From assembly GCF_014705655.1 (NCBI RefSeq), contig NZ_JACXIY010000012.1, forward strand, positions 62,001-126,000: a DNA stretch of 64,000 bases, given 5' to 3'. This stretch comes from Paenibacillus arenilitoris. Its GTDB lineage: Bacteria > Bacillota > Bacilli > Paenibacillales > Paenibacillaceae. Positions 1-9,176 of this stretch are shown piece by piece. Within the stretch, counting starts at the first letter, position 1. Every line of letters begins with the position of its first letter. Below the pieces are notes generated by a model, which was not told the origin of the DNA, made no database searches, and was given only the letters and a program-made list of their open reading frames with translations. The position numbers and the translations under genes were made by a program.

Positions 1-1
1 C

Positions 2-2272
2 TCTTCCGTGCCCGGCGTATATGTCCTCGGAGCGCGGCTCATCCGGCATGGCGACGCGTCGCTGCTGGATCCGGTGCAGGCCGCAGCGGCCGGCGAGCGT
101 CTGGCGGACGCTCTGCTTGCGAAGCAGACCGATACGGATGTACCGGACTGCGAAACGTATGAAGCCGTTGCGGGAGCAAGCGGTTTGTCCGGCGGCGCGG
201 AGGATTGGGAGATCATCGTTCCGGCTCTGACCGGAAGCGACGGGACGGGGCGAACGGTTTGCGTGGGGGCTCAGCCGATCCCCCTCCTTAAGCACGCGGA
301 CGTCCTCGTTGCCGGCGGCGGAACGAGCGGCGCCTGCGCTTCGATTACGGCGGCGCGGGAAGGGATGGATACGCTGCTGCTCGAGCTGAATCCCGGCCTC
401 GGCGGCACCGGCACCTTCGGCGGCGTCGACAGCTATTGGTTCGGCAAGCGGGACGGCTACGCGGCGCAAATCACGGAGGACGTGCTGGCCGTGCAGCGCG
501 ACATCCGCTACAAGGGACATAAGTGGAACCTCGAGGCGAAGATGTACGCTCTGCTTCGGATGGCGAATCAGGCGGGCGTCGATCCGTTGTTCAACGCCAT
601 TACGTTCGGCGCGGTCAAAAGCGGAAGCCGCGTAATCGGCGCCGTCGCGGCAACCCGCTGGGGCGCTTATGCGGCAACGGCGCATGCCGTGATCGACGCG
701 ACCGGCGACGGCGACGTCGCGGCGATGGCCGGCGCGCCGTTCGTCTACGGCTCCGAGAAGGATCATACCGTCATGTGGTATTCGCTCGCCCAGTTCCAGA
801 CGCCGGTCAAGCTGCAGAACAATTTCACGAGCATGGTCGACGTATCGAACGCGCTCGATTACACGCGGGCGATCCTGGCCGGCCGCCGCCGGGGCAGCGG
901 CTGCCACGATCACGGCATCTACGTCGCGACGAGGGAGAGCCGGCATATGATCGGCGACGTCGTCATGCGGCTGACCGATCAGCTGCTTCACCGCCGCTGG
1001 CCGGACGTAGTCAACGTCCATTTCAGCAACCATGACGTGAAGGGCGTCAGCGGCGCGGAGTGGGTGAACGTCGGCTTGATTCCGCCGAATCTGGAAATCG
1101 AAATCCCTTACCGCATGCTGCTGCCGCGAGGGCTGGAGGGCATTCTCGTCGTCGGCAAGGCGATATCGGCGACGCATGACGCCCTGCCGGCGATCCGGAT
1201 GCAGTCGGATCTCGAGAACCTGGGCGCGGTTGCCGCGCTGGCGGCGGCGCAGGCCGTGCGGTCGAGGATCGCGCCGAGGAGCATCGACGTTAAGGCGCTG
1301 CAGCGGAGGCTGGTTCGGGAGCGGCTCATCCCCGAAGAGACGCTTGCGAGAGAGCTTGCTCCGCTGCTCTACGCCGACGACGAGCTGAGCCGGCTGGTCG
1401 ATTCCATCGAGTCCGAGGAGCCGCTCTACGAATATTCGAACATGCGGATGAACGAGGTGTACCGCGCGGCGATGCCGTTCGTCGAGATTTGCTCGGCGGG
1501 GCCGCGGATCGTTCCTTACGCAGAGCGCGCCATGGCGGAGGCGGTCGGCGTGAAGCGGATTCGGCTGGCGCAGGCGCTCGCCATGCTCGGCTCGAGCGAA
1601 GGCGTGCCGGTCCTGATCGACGCGATCATGGCCGAATTGACCGGCGACGGGCTGCCGGTCAGGACGGCGGACATTATGTACGTGCAGCTCCCGCCCGATC
1701 ACGGGGCGATGCCGGACGTCGCGTACTTGCTTTATTCGCTCGCGCAGGCGGCGGATCCGCGCTCGGTTCCGGTATGGGAGAGGGTGGCGGCGCTGCTCCG
1801 TCCGGACGAGGACGATTTCAAAGATACGCGGCAAGGCATCTTTTATTACGTCGACGCGGTTTGCCGGGGCGCGGAGCGGCTTGGCGACAGGCGGGCGATT
1901 GCGGTTCTCGAGCGGCTGCATGCCATCCCGCTGTTCAAGGATCAGCAAAGCCTGAGCGGCGCTCAGCCGGACTATTTTCTGGAGCGGCGGTCGATGCTCG
2001 AGCTTGCGATAGGACGCGCGCTGGCAAGATGCGGAAGTCCGGCGGGGTATGACATTTTGATCCGCTACTTGGACGATGTTCGTTCGCTGCTCGCGAAGAA
2101 CGCGCTGCTGGAGCTGCAGCGGCTTGGCGGCCGAAGCTTAGGCAAGGACGCGCGGCAATGGCGCGTCTGGCTGGAAGAGGCGAAGCCATATGAGAGCACT
2201 TACCCGCTGACGATGCAATTGGATATCGAGCCTGACAGCGAATCGCTGCTGCGCCGGATCGAGCCGAGGTAA
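2..2272 (+). CDS. FAD-dependent oxidoreductase, 5'-truncated by window edge
   Basis: The frame is open to the left edge and no ribosome binding site precedes the GTG at 8, so the true start lies outside the window. A Rossmann dinucleotide motif AGGGTSGACASITAAREG sits about 100 residues in, followed by LNPGLGGTGTFGGVDSYW, which fits the FAD-dependent oxidoreductase family found in sugar catabolic clusters (PF12831 type). The last 250 or so residues are helical with short repeats resembling HEAT units. The kinase gene follows 96 bases later on the same strand, so the two are probably co-transcribed. The substrate cannot be read from the sequence; oxidation of a polyol, sugar acid or related small molecule is an inference. 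Confidence 0.8.
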   Translation, partial: SSVPGVYVLGARLIRHGDASLLDPVQAAAAGERLADALLAKQTDTDVPDCETYEAVAGASGLSGGAEDWEIIVPALTGSDGTGRTVCVGAQPIPLLKHADVLVAGGGTSGACASITAAREGMDTLLLELNPGLGGTGTFGGVDSYWFGKRDGYAAQITEDVLAVQRDIRYKGHKWNLEAKMYALLRMANQAGVDPLFNAITFGAVKSGSRVIGAVAATRWGAYAATAHAVIDATGDGDVAAMAGAPFVYGSEKDHTVMWYSLAQFQTPVKLQNNFTSMVDVSNALDYTRAILAGRRRGSGCHDHGIYVATRESRHMIGDVVMRLTDQLLHRRWPDVVNVHFSNHDVKGVSGAEWVNVGLIPPNLEIEIPYRMLLPRGLEGILVVGKAISATHDALPAIRMQSDLENLGAVAALAAAQAVRSRIAPRSIDVKALQRRLVRERLIPEETLARELAPLLYADDELSRLVDSIESEEPLYEYSNMRMNEVYRAAMPFVEICSAGPRIVPYAERAMAEAVGVKRIRLAQALAMLGSSEGVPVLIDAIMAELTGDGLPVRTADIMYVQLPPDHGAMPDVAYLLYSLAQAADPRSVPVWERVAALLRPDEDDFKDTRQGIFYYVDAVCRGAERLGDRRAIAVLERLHAIPLFKDQQSLSGAQPDYFLERRSMLELAIGRALARCGSPAGYDILIRYLDDVRSLLAKNALLELQRLGGRSLGKDARQWRVWLEEAKPYESTYPLTMQLDIEPDSESLLRRIEPR

Positions 2273-2368
2273 TGGCGTTACGGCCGTACAGGAGATTTTG
2301 CGGGGAACGGCGTTGTCCGGCGTTGGCTGATCGCGGCCGGAAACATCTTCGGGGATGGAGGGAAACGG

Positions 2369-3856
2369 ATGATTATCGGACTGGATATCGGGACGACCAA
2401 CATGAAGGCCGGCCTCTTTGACGAGAGAGGGCGGCTGCTTGCCGAGGCGAGCAGCCCTAACGAGTGCCGAACGCATGCCGACGGATTTGCCTATTACGAC
2501 CCCGAACGGCTATGGACGGAAGTCGCGGCCATGATCCGCCGGCTCGCGGCCGGGGAGCCGAAGCGGACGGTGCGGGCGATCGGCATCGCGAGCATGGCGG
2601 AAAGCGGCCTGCTCGCGGACAGGAGCACGGGCAAGCCGCGGTCGCCGATCGTTCCGTGGTTCGAGCGGTGCTCGCTCGAGCAGGCGAAGGCGATCGAGAA
2701 TGAAGTCGACGCCTTCGAGCGGTTCCGCGCGACGGGATTGCGGCCTTCGTTCAAGTACGGCCTGGCCAAGCTGCTGTGGCTGAAGGAGAGGAACGGGGAC
2801 GCGCTTCGCTCCGCCGTATGGCTGTCCGTCTCTTCGTATATCGCCAACCGGCTGACGGGGAGGCTGGCGGAGGATTATACGCTTGCGGCAAGGACTTACG
2901 CATTCCGCATGGCGGATAAACGCTGGGACGCGCCGCTGCTTCGGCATTTCGGCCTGGAGGAGGCGTTGTTCCCGCCCGCCGTGCCGGCCGGCGCCGCGGC
3001 CGGCAGCGTGACGACATCGGCCGCGGAGGCGCTGGGGCTGCCGGACGGCGTCCCGGTGTTCCTTGCCGGGCACGACCATGTGTGCGCTTCGCTCGCGGTC
3101 GGCTCTTCGCTTGACGGCGGCATTTACAACTCGATGGGGACGGCCGAGACGGTCGTTGGCGCGTTCGCGGCCAGGGAGCTTACGAAAGCGGATTTTGCCT
3201 CCGGGCTCGCTTATGGGTTCCACCCGGTGCCGGGCCATTTGTTCTGGCTCGGCGGGCATTCCTCGTCCGGAGGATCGGTGGAATGGATGAGGGGGATTCT
3301 CGGCGACGAGAAAGTCGGCTACGAACGAATTTTGGAGCTGCTGGATGAAGCTCCGCCTTCGCCAAGCGGCATCATCTATCTTCCTTATTTGACGGGATGC
3401 GGGGCGCCGACGCCCGATCCTTACGCCAAAGCGGCTTTCATCGGCCTTACGGCGCGCCATGGCCGAGGGGAGCTGCTGCGGGCGGTGCTGGAGGGCAGCG
3501 CCTATCAAATGGAGTCGATCCGCCGCTGCGCGGAAGCGGTATCCGGCAGCCCGATCCGCCTGATGCGCGTCGTGGGCGGAGGGGTCCGCAACCGCCGCTG
3601 GCTGCAAATCAAGGCGGACGTGTCCGGCATTACGCTGGAGGCGCCGGACATTCCGGAGGCCGCGCTCGCGGGCGCCGCGATTACGGCCGGCGTCGGCTTC
3701 GGCCTGTACGGCTCTTACGAAGAGGCGGCCCGGGTTTTCGCGGCCGGCGGCCGTATGAAAGCGGTGTTCGAGCCGGACCCGGAACGCCATGCCAGGTACG
3801 CCGAGCTGTACGAGCGGCAGTTTCTGAAGTTCTGCCGCGCGTTGGCCGGGGCATGA
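2369..3856 (+). CDS. FGGY-family carbohydrate kinase
   Basis: The 495-residue product starts with the ATP-binding phosphate-1 motif DIGTTNMKAGLFD (residues 5-17). It carries the conserved Asp in AGHDHVCAS near residue 234, and the C-terminal FGGY signature region GGGVRNRRWLQIKAD followed by an ALAGAAITAGVGFGLY helix. Length and order match xylulokinase/gluconokinase/fuculokinase-type enzymes, which phosphorylate a sugar or sugar acid with ATP in the cytoplasm. GGAGGG at 2357-2362 sits 6 bases before the ATG. It follows the FAD oxidoreductase, suggesting an oxidise-then-phosphorylate or parallel catabolic step. The sugar is not identifiable from the sequence alone. Confidence 0.88.
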   Translation: MIIGLDIGTTNMKAGLFDERGRLLAEASSPNECRTHADGFAYYDPERLWTEVAAMIRRLAAGEPKRTVRAIGIASMAESGLLADRSTGKPRSPIVPWFERCSLEQAKAIENEVDAFERFRATGLRPSFKYGLAKLLWLKERNGDALRSAVWLSVSSYIANRLTGRLAEDYTLAARTYAFRMADKRWDAPLLRHFGLEEALFPPAVPAGAAAGSVTTSAAEALGLPDGVPVFLAGHDHVCASLAVGSSLDGGIYNSMGTAETVVGAFAARELTKADFASGLAYGFHPVPGHLFWLGGHSSSGGSVEWMRGILGDEKVGYERILELLDEAPPSPSGIIYLPYLTGCGAPTPDPYAKAAFIGLTARHGRGELLRAVLEGSAYQMESIRRCAEAVSGSPIRLMRVVGGGVRNRRWLQIKADVSGITLEAPDIPEAALAGAAITAGVGFGLYGSYEEAARVFAAGGRMKAVFEPDPERHARYAELYERQFLKFCRALAGA

Positions 3857-3878
3857 GAGGATGGATTCCTAATAAGGA

Positions 3879-3917
3879 GGCTGTCTCAAAGGCCGTGATA
3901 CGACCCGAGAGACAGCC
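3879..3917 (+). terminator. Hairpin downstream of the sugar kinase
   Basis: Nine-base arms GGCTGTCTC and GAGACAGCC lie 22 bases after the kinase stop codon. No clean T-run follows, so it may be a weak terminator or an mRNA 3' stabiliser. Confidence 0.4.
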
Positions 3918-3951
3918 CTTCCTGGCTTCGATTGCCATGAGACGACGGTGC

Positions 3952-4135
3952 TAGTTTCAAAAAATGAAACTAAATTGCTCTTAGCGCCACTCACACCTTC
4001 CGTAGTTTCAATATTTGAATTTATTCGTTTCCACTCGCGCTGCATCTATCGAAATTATGCTACTAGTTTCAAAATTTGAAACTAAACGTCTACGAATTAT
4101 TCTTCTTTCGTGTTTAGTTTCAGTTTTTGAAATTG
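3952..4135. repeat. Phased palindrome array 1 (four 21-bp units)
   Basis: Four near-palindromic 21-bp units start at 3952, 4003, 4064 and 4115. The ideal unit has arms TAGTTTCAAA and TTTGAAACTA around one central base; the unit at 4064-4084 is perfect and the others are degenerate. Start-to-start spacing is 51, 61 and 51 bp, leaving spacers of 30, 40 and 30 bp that are unrelated in sequence. A second array with almost the same geometry lies at 7721-7905. The 10-bp difference in the middle is about one helical turn. Whether this is a protein-binding array, a hairpin-rich RNA or a mobile repeat is unknown. Confidence 0.85.
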
Positions 4136-4250
4136 AAAAGGTAAGCCTAGAGGTCGGATGGCTTTCGCTCGCCCGCAGATTGCGAAGGCAAGGCGGCAAT
4201 CGGTCAAAACGAGAAATTCGGTGAAGGACAGCTTCCCAAGCCCCGCTATC

Positions 4251-4287
4251 GGTGGTGCAAGGATAACTCCTTAGCATCACCTTTTTT
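4251..4287 (+). terminator. Rho-independent terminator
   Basis: The stem GGTGGTGCAAGGA pairs imperfectly with TCCTTAGCATCACC and is followed by six T residues (4282-4287). It lies beyond palindrome array 1. If it ends the oxidoreductase-kinase transcript, the array would be transcribed. Confidence 0.65.
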
Positions 4288-4391
4288 CGATTACATCCTT
4301 TTTTTGATGAAGCGAACCGTCCATTTTGCTAGCAAACCTGCTTTAGGGACAGCCCTAGTCAGCCGCATTTCGTTCCGAGAGCACGATTCCC

Positions 4392-5243
4392 TCAATTCAA
4401 ATACTGCCTTCGAAATTTAAGTGGAGATAGACCGAAGCTTTGTTTAAAACAAGCTGAAAAATAAGGCGAATAACGGAACCCCACCTCATCGGCAATCCGT
4501 TCGATCGACCATTCCGTCGTGACGAGCAGGCGTTTCGCCCGCTCCAACCGGAAATGGTGCAAGTACTCGATGGGCGTGCGGCCATATTTGGATTTCATAC
4601 AACGAACGATGTAATTGGGGTGAAAATGCAAAGCAGCCGATAGCGTTTCGTTGGTGATTTTTTCCTTGTAGTTCTTTTGAATGTAGGCTGCCGTTTGTTC
4701 CGCCAACCGGTCTGCCACAGAGCGAGTGCGGCTTGACCCGCTTTCCAGCATGGCGAGCAATTGGGCAAGCAGCCGTTGTTCCTCCCAGAAGAAAGAATCG
4801 TCCGGCAGATCAAGCAGCTGCTGCATCAGGCCGAATGCCTCTTGAAGGTTGGACAGCCGAGACTGCTTCGGCAGACGCAGCGTGTAAGGATTGATAAAAG
4901 GCCGGGACGAGAAGAGAGCTCTGACCGATTCGGATTGAACAAGTCTTTCCCGCCTGACCGTATGCTCGAAATGAACCCAGTAAAACGACGTATCCCGATC
5001 GCAAGGCCGAATCGAATAATGCTCCCCGTCCGGAAGCAGAAGCAGCGTATCTCCCTCCGTCAGCGTCCATTGCCGATTATTTTCTCCAATATGAAGTTCT
5101 CCATTAATGACCATCAACAAATCGTATAGGCCGAGATTTTTTCGATTCGTGTGATTGTCGCCGGCCCGGAAGTCTGAGCGACCCGAACCCAAATAGTAGG
5201 GCAAGGGAGGCGTCTTTAATTCGATCATCGCATCTTCGCTCAT
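4392..5243 (-). CDS. AraC-family transcriptional regulator
   Basis: The 283-residue protein has an N-terminal cupin-like sugar-binding half (about residues 20-140, with HYSIRP and WVHFEH patches) and a C-terminal double helix-turn-helix (about 185-283, ending IADEVGFRYSPYFSACFKQSFGLSPLKFRRQYLN), the AraC/XylS DNA-binding domain. GGAGG is placed 6 bases before the ATG. It is divergent from the GH127 arabinofuranosidase gene with 121 bases between the starts, so it is very likely that gene's activator, responding to a released pentose. The inducer is an inference. Confidence 0.88.
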   Translation of the reverse strand: MSEDAMIELKTPPLPYYLGSGRSDFRAGDNHTNRKNLGLYDLLMVINGELHIGENNRQWTLTEGDTLLLLPDGEHYSIRPCDRDTSFYWVHFEHTVRRERLVQSESVRALFSSRPFINPYTLRLPKQSRLSNLQEAFGLMQQLLDLPDDSFFWEEQRLLAQLLAMLESGSSRTRSVADRLAEQTAAYIQKNYKEKITNETLSAALHFHPNYIVRCMKSKYGRTPIEYLHHFRLERAKRLLVTTEWSIERIADEVGFRYSPYFSACFKQSFGLSPLKFRRQYLN

Positions 5244-5364
5244 CGTCTGCCTCCAATTGTGTTATTTATTATAAAAAAAGGTTCAATCCATTTCTATTTA
5301 ACCGCTATCCCACAGCATATAATTGATTTTACCAAGAGTCAATTTCTATAGGAGGATATTCCAA
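5244..5364 (+). promoter_or_regulatory. Divergent control region, AraC regulator / GH127
   Basis: A TATAAT at 5318-5323 serves the GH127 gene but has no recognisable -35 at 17 bases, as expected of an AraC-activated promoter. AGGAGG at 5350-5355 lies 9 bases before the ATG at 5365 and fixes that start in preference to the upstream in-frame codon at 5323. Confidence 0.5.
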
Positions 5365-7299
5365 ATGGAGAACACGCAAACCTATATTCGGGACGACTTC
5401 TGGCAAGATTATACGGAATTGGTGCGTCAGACCGTCATTCCTTATCAATGGGAAGCTTTGAATGATCGGATTGAGGGAGCGGAGCCCAGCCACGCCATTC
5501 GAAATTTCCGGATTGCCGCGGGGCTGGAGGAAGGGGAGTTCGGAGGCTGGATATTTCAAGACAGCGATCTCTACAAATGGTTGGAAGCGGTCGCCTACAC
5601 GCTTCGTCATTATCCCGATCCCGAGCTGGAGAAGACGGCAGACGGCGCCATCGACCTGATCGGACAAGCCCAGCATGAGAACGGGTACTTGAATACTTAT
5701 TTTTCGATCAAAGAACCGGGAAAGCAATGGACGAATCTCTACGAAGCGCATGAGCTTTATTGCGCAGGCCATCTGATCGAAGCCGCGGTCGCCTATTACC
5801 AAAGCACGGGCAAGCGCAAGCTGCTGGACATGGCTTGCCGCTTCGCCGATCTGATCGATCGTCTCTTTGGAGAGGAGCCGGGCCAAATCCGGGCGTATTG
5901 CGGACATCAAGAGATCGAGCTTGCGCTGGTGAAGCTGTACAAGGCGACGGGAGAAGAACGTTATTTGAACCTGAGCAGCTACTTCATCGACGAACGGGGA
6001 AGCAAGCCCAACTATTTCATTGGAGAATGGGAGCGCCGCGGCAGGACGAGCATTTGGTCGCAAGGCATGCCCAATCTCGAGGTGTATCAGAGCCATCTTC
6101 CCGTACGCGATCAAACCGCGGCTGTCGGCCATTCCGTTCGAGCTGTTTACATGTACACGGCCATGGCCGATCTGGCGCTGCTGACCGGCGACGACAAGCT
6201 GCGCGAAGCTTGCGAGAGACTATGGGACAATACGACCCGCAAGCAGATGTACATTACCGGAGGGATCGGTTCGACTCATCTTGGCGAAGCGTTTACGTTC
6301 GACTACGATTTGCCCAACGATACGGTATATGCGGAAACCTGCGCTTCGATCGGTCTGATTTTTTGGGCGCGCAGGATGCTGAGGATTGAAGCGAAGAGCG
6401 ATTACGCGGATGTGATGGAAAGAGCGTTGTACAACAACGTGCTCGGAAGCATGTCCAGGGACGGCAAGCATTTCTTCTATGTGAATCCGCTTGAAGTGTG
6501 GCCGGACGCAAGCAGCAAAAATCCGGACAGGTTCCACGTGAAGCCCGTTCGCCAGAAGTGGTTCGGCTGCTCCTGCTGCCCGCCGAACGTTGCCCGGTTG
6601 CTAAGCTCGCTGAACGATTACATTTATGATGTGTCCGATCATGGCAAGACGGTTTATACTCATCTGTTTATTGGCAGCGAGCTCGGCTTCGAGACCGCGA
6701 ACCGCAAGGTGACGCTGCGTCAGAGATCCGAATTGCCTTGGAGCGGCAGAGTCGAATTTGCGATCTCGGTTTCGGACAAGGCTAACGCCGCGTTTGAGCT
6801 TGCGCTGCGAATCCCCGACTGGTTCCAAAAGGGTCTTCCCGTGCTGAAAGTTAACGGAGCAGAGCACGCCTATCGCGTGGAGAACGGATACGCCAAGCTT
6901 GAACGGGATTGGTCGGACGGCGATACGTTGGAATGGCTGTTGCCGCTTGAATCGAAGCTGATCGCAGCCAACCCGTTAATCCGGGCCAATGCCGGCAAAG
7001 CAGCCATTCAACGCGGACCGCTCGTGTACTGCGTGGAAGAGACGGATAACGGAGCGCCGCTTGCTTCCATTTCATTGGCCGAGGAACCGAACCTAACGGA
7101 TCGGTTTGTATCCGATTTGCTCGGCGGCTGCATCGTCGTGGAAGGCGACGGGTTGGCGGCGGACGAATCCGAGTGGCCTGCGGATAAGCCCTATCAGCCG
7201 CTCGGCAAGCGGAGCAAGCCTGTCAGGTTCAAGGCGATTCCTTATTATTTATGGGGCAATCGCAAGCCTGGCGAGATGAGCGTCTGGCTTCGATATTGA
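5365..7299 (+). CDS. GH127 family beta-L-arabinofuranosidase (DUF1680)
   Basis: The 644-residue (alpha/alpha)6-barrel protein lacks a signal peptide and so acts in the cytoplasm on imported oligosaccharides. The zinc and cysteine-nucleophile site of GH127 is recognisable: VYAETCASIG supplies the Glu and first Cys (E324, C326), and WFGCSCCPPNVARLL the Cys pair (C404, C405). The family hydrolyses beta-L-arabinofuranosides through a thiol nucleophile. Start chosen at 5365 because of the AGGAGG at 5350. It is controlled by the divergent AraC gene. A distant second family member lies at 59530-61356. Exact substrate within GH127 is unproven. Confidence 0.88.
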   Translation: MENTQTYIRDDFWQDYTELVRQTVIPYQWEALNDRIEGAEPSHAIRNFRIAAGLEEGEFGGWIFQDSDLYKWLEAVAYTLRHYPDPELEKTADGAIDLIGQAQHENGYLNTYFSIKEPGKQWTNLYEAHELYCAGHLIEAAVAYYQSTGKRKLLDMACRFADLIDRLFGEEPGQIRAYCGHQEIELALVKLYKATGEERYLNLSSYFIDERGSKPNYFIGEWERRGRTSIWSQGMPNLEVYQSHLPVRDQTAAVGHSVRAVYMYTAMADLALLTGDDKLREACERLWDNTTRKQMYITGGIGSTHLGEAFTFDYDLPNDTVYAETCASIGLIFWARRMLRIEAKSDYADVMERALYNNVLGSMSRDGKHFFYVNPLEVWPDASSKNPDRFHVKPVRQKWFGCSCCPPNVARLLSSLNDYIYDVSDHGKTVYTHLFIGSELGFETANRKVTLRQRSELPWSGRVEFAISVSDKANAAFELALRIPDWFQKGLPVLKVNGAEHAYRVENGYAKLERDWSDGDTLEWLLPLESKLIAANPLIRANAGKAAIQRGPLVYCVEETDNGAPLASISLAEEPNLTDRFVSDLLGGCIVVEGDGLAADESEWPADKPYQPLGKRSKPVRFKAIPYYLWGNRKPGEMSVWLRY

Positions 7300-7311
7300 T
7301 CATTCCAATAT

Positions 7312-7365
7312 TTCGCATAAAAAAAAAGTTCTGAAGGTCCCTGGGAGTTCCCAAGGACCATTCAG
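7312..7365 (-). terminator. Hairpin with A-run (minus-strand terminator geometry)
   Basis: CTGAAGGTCC and GGACCATTCAG form a bulged stem at 7331-7365. The run of A residues lies on its left, so it has terminator form only for minus-strand transcripts. No minus-strand gene is evident to its right. On the plus strand it may simply protect the GH127 mRNA end. Confidence 0.45.
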
Positions 7366-7382
7366 GCTTATCCGGTACGGCG

Positions 7383-7676
7383 GTGATGAACATGAAATCG
7401 GGAAATGACCGGAGGACGGGTATGGATCGAATGACCTTGAAAAATCGCATCCTTTTGCTTTTTTCCGCGGCAACGCTTATCCCTTTTAGCTTTACCTGCG
7501 AGGCTTACGTTTACATCGAATCCGGGTTCAAGTTAACGCGGAGCATTCTTGATCTTGATGGAGTCAGCAAACATACGGTGGTCTCCCTCATTTCTAAAGC
7601 CGATTACAACCGGGAAAAAAATCAATGTCGGCTTGTTACGGAGGCTGACACTCCTTGTCGCCCGATCTCCAAGTAA
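7383..7676 (+). pseudogene. Possible remnant of a YesM-like sensor kinase N-terminus
   Basis: The 97-codon frame contains MTLKNRILLLFSAATLIPF, which resembles the first transmembrane segment of YesM-type sensor kinases. The rest has no recognisable domain and stops early. The ribosome binding site is weak. It sits between the GH127 gene and palindrome array 2. I read it as a gene stump rather than a working protein, with low certainty. Confidence 0.35.
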
Positions 7677-7720
7677 CCGCCGGCATCGCGCCGAATCATG
7701 ACAAAAGCATCCGCCTCGAC

Positions 7721-7905
7721 TAGTGTCAAAATTTGAAACTAAACCTCCGATCGCCGCTCCTTATCCACTAATAGTTTCAAAATTTGCACCTACTCGCCCC
7801 ATATCCTCGCCATCCCCCTTGCCCCGCGCCTATTAATCTCAAAAACTGAAACTATACCGCCATTCCAGTCGGAAATCCTGCGATTAATTTCAATATTTGA
7901 AACTC
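7721..7905. repeat. Phased palindrome array 2 (four 21-bp units)
   Basis: Four units start at 7721, 7772, 7834 and 7885, spaced 51, 62 and 51 bp, with unrelated spacers of 30, 41 and 30 bp. Units share the TAGTTTC / GAAACTA arms with array 1; all four are degenerate here. The array fills the otherwise empty stretch before the LacI gene. The spacers are notably C-rich on the plus strand, unlike array 1. Confidence 0.85.
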
Positions 7906-8036
7906 ACACCGAAGCAGCCGGTTTCCCGCCGCCGTTCATTCCGGCCCGAAATACGCACGCGAGTCCTCGTTTCCATTTCTACTAAAGTCTGTTATTCTAC
8001 TGAAGTACGCATTTTACGGGCTGAGGAGGAGCAACG

Positions 8037-9089
8037 ATGAAACCGGTTACTGTCTATGATATTGCAAGGGAAGCGAACGTCTCAGTAGCCACGGTGTCGC
8101 GCGTCATCAACAACACGGCCCCGGTGAAAAAGTCGACGAGGGAGAAGGTGCTGGAGCTCATCCACAAGTACCAGTTCCAGCCGAACGCGCTGGCCAGAAG
8201 CTTGTTCAAGAAGGAGACCGGGATGATCGGCGTCATTTTGCCGGACATTACGAACCCGTTTTTTCCCGAGGTGCTTGCCGGGCTGGACCAGGAGGCGAGA
8301 AGCAAAGGGTACACGTTCTTCCTATGCGATACGGTGTCGACGAACGGGGATTCCGTGGAGCAGTACGTGCGCGAATCGCAATATTTGAACATTTTGATGG
8401 AAAAGCAGGTAGACGGAATCGTCATGATCGGCGGCCGGATCAATCTGGCGAAGCCGGAGCGGGAGCTGGTGAGCGAGGTCGCGGAAGCGAGCAAGCGCGT
8501 GCCGCTGCTGCTCATTAACGGCAGCTTGCCCGGCGAGAGCATGACCCGCATTTACGCGGACGAGCGTGAAGGCGCCGAGCTGGCGACGCAGCATTTGATC
8601 GATCTGGGCCATCGCGACATCGCCTTCGCCGGCGGCTTCAAGAAAATGTCCAATACCCTCCAGCGCATTCAAGGCTTTGTTCGGACGATGGAGAAAAACG
8701 GCCTGCAGGCGAAGAAGGAATGGATGCTCGACGGCGGATTTTCCGTGGAAAGCGGCAAGGCGTTCCTGAACCGGTTGCTTGAGCTGCCGGAGCGGCCGAC
8801 GGCCATCTTTTGCGCTAACGATCTCGTCGCGATCGGGGCGATGAAGGCGGCCAGCAAAGCCGGGCTGCGCGTACCGCAGGACCTGTCGCTCGTCGGATTC
8901 GACGATATTCCGTACGCGTCCAACAGCATTCCGGAGCTGACGACCGTTTCCTTGAAATGCTACGACGTCGGCAAAGGTGCGGCGGAGCTGCTGCACCAGA
9001 TGATTACGAAGAACAAAGTGAACAAAAACACGAAAATCAGACCCGAGCTGATCGTCCGCGAGACTACGGCTTGCCCGAGCAGAAATTAG
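8037..9089 (+). CDS. LacI-family transcriptional regulator
   Basis: The 350-residue protein opens with the LacI helix-turn-helix and hinge (TVYDIAREANVSVATVSRVINN then a PNALARSL hinge helix near residue 57), followed by a periplasmic-binding-protein-like effector domain ending at the PxLTTV region. GGAGGAG at 8024-8030 precedes the ATG. It lies immediately upstream of the GH35 operon and most likely represses it until a galactoside-derived ligand binds. Candidate operators of LacI form occur at 9177-9190 and 9309-9336. The ligand is inferred. Confidence 0.9.
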   Translation: MKPVTVYDIAREANVSVATVSRVINNTAPVKKSTREKVLELIHKYQFQPNALARSLFKKETGMIGVILPDITNPFFPEVLAGLDQEARSKGYTFFLCDTVSTNGDSVEQYVRESQYLNILMEKQVDGIVMIGGRINLAKPERELVSEVAEASKRVPLLLINGSLPGESMTRIYADEREGAELATQHLIDLGHRDIAFAGGFKKMSNTLQRIQGFVRTMEKNGLQAKKEWMLDGGFSVESGKAFLNRLLELPERPTAIFCANDLVAIGAMKAASKAGLRVPQDLSLVGFDDIPYASNSIPELTTVSLKCYDVGKGAAELLHQMITKNKVNKNTKIRPELIVRETTACPSRN

Positions 9090-9109
9090 CCGGGTCAAAA
9101 ATTTTATTA

Positions 9110-9138
9110 TTGACAACGCTTACAACGTTGAATACAAT
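9110..9138 (+). promoter_or_regulatory. Sigma-A promoter overlapping a cre-like site
   Basis: TTGACA (9110-9115), a 17-bp spacer and TACAAT (9133-9138) form a near-consensus promoter for the GH35 operon. TGACAACGCTTACA (9111-9124) matches the CcpA cre consensus TGWAANCGNTNWCA at all but one position and covers the -35 box, implying glucose repression. Confidence 0.65.
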
Positions 9139-9176
9139 CAAATTGTCAAAACATTGCCGGTTGGCGGCGATTCAAA

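Noticed and set aside
2510-3790. Long minus-strand frame opposite the sugar kinase
   Set aside because: It is a high-GC antisense shadow: composition is Arg/Ala-rich without domains, and the plus-strand kinase has all family motifs. The same holds for the long frames opposite 9359-10309, 14219-15571, 17721-19148 and 59356-61182.
3909-3974. Insertion-sequence end
   Set aside because: Inverted arms near 3879-3917 suggested an IS terminus, but there is no transposase and no matching end.
3952-4135. CRISPR array
   Set aside because: There are only four units; they are degenerate palindromes, the spacers are 30/40/30 bp and the same 30/40/30 pattern recurs in array 2. No cas genes are present, and the arrays flank sugar genes.
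5323-5364. Upstream start for the first GH127
   Set aside because: It lacks a ribosome binding site and would include the promoter -10 region; AGGAGG points to 5365.
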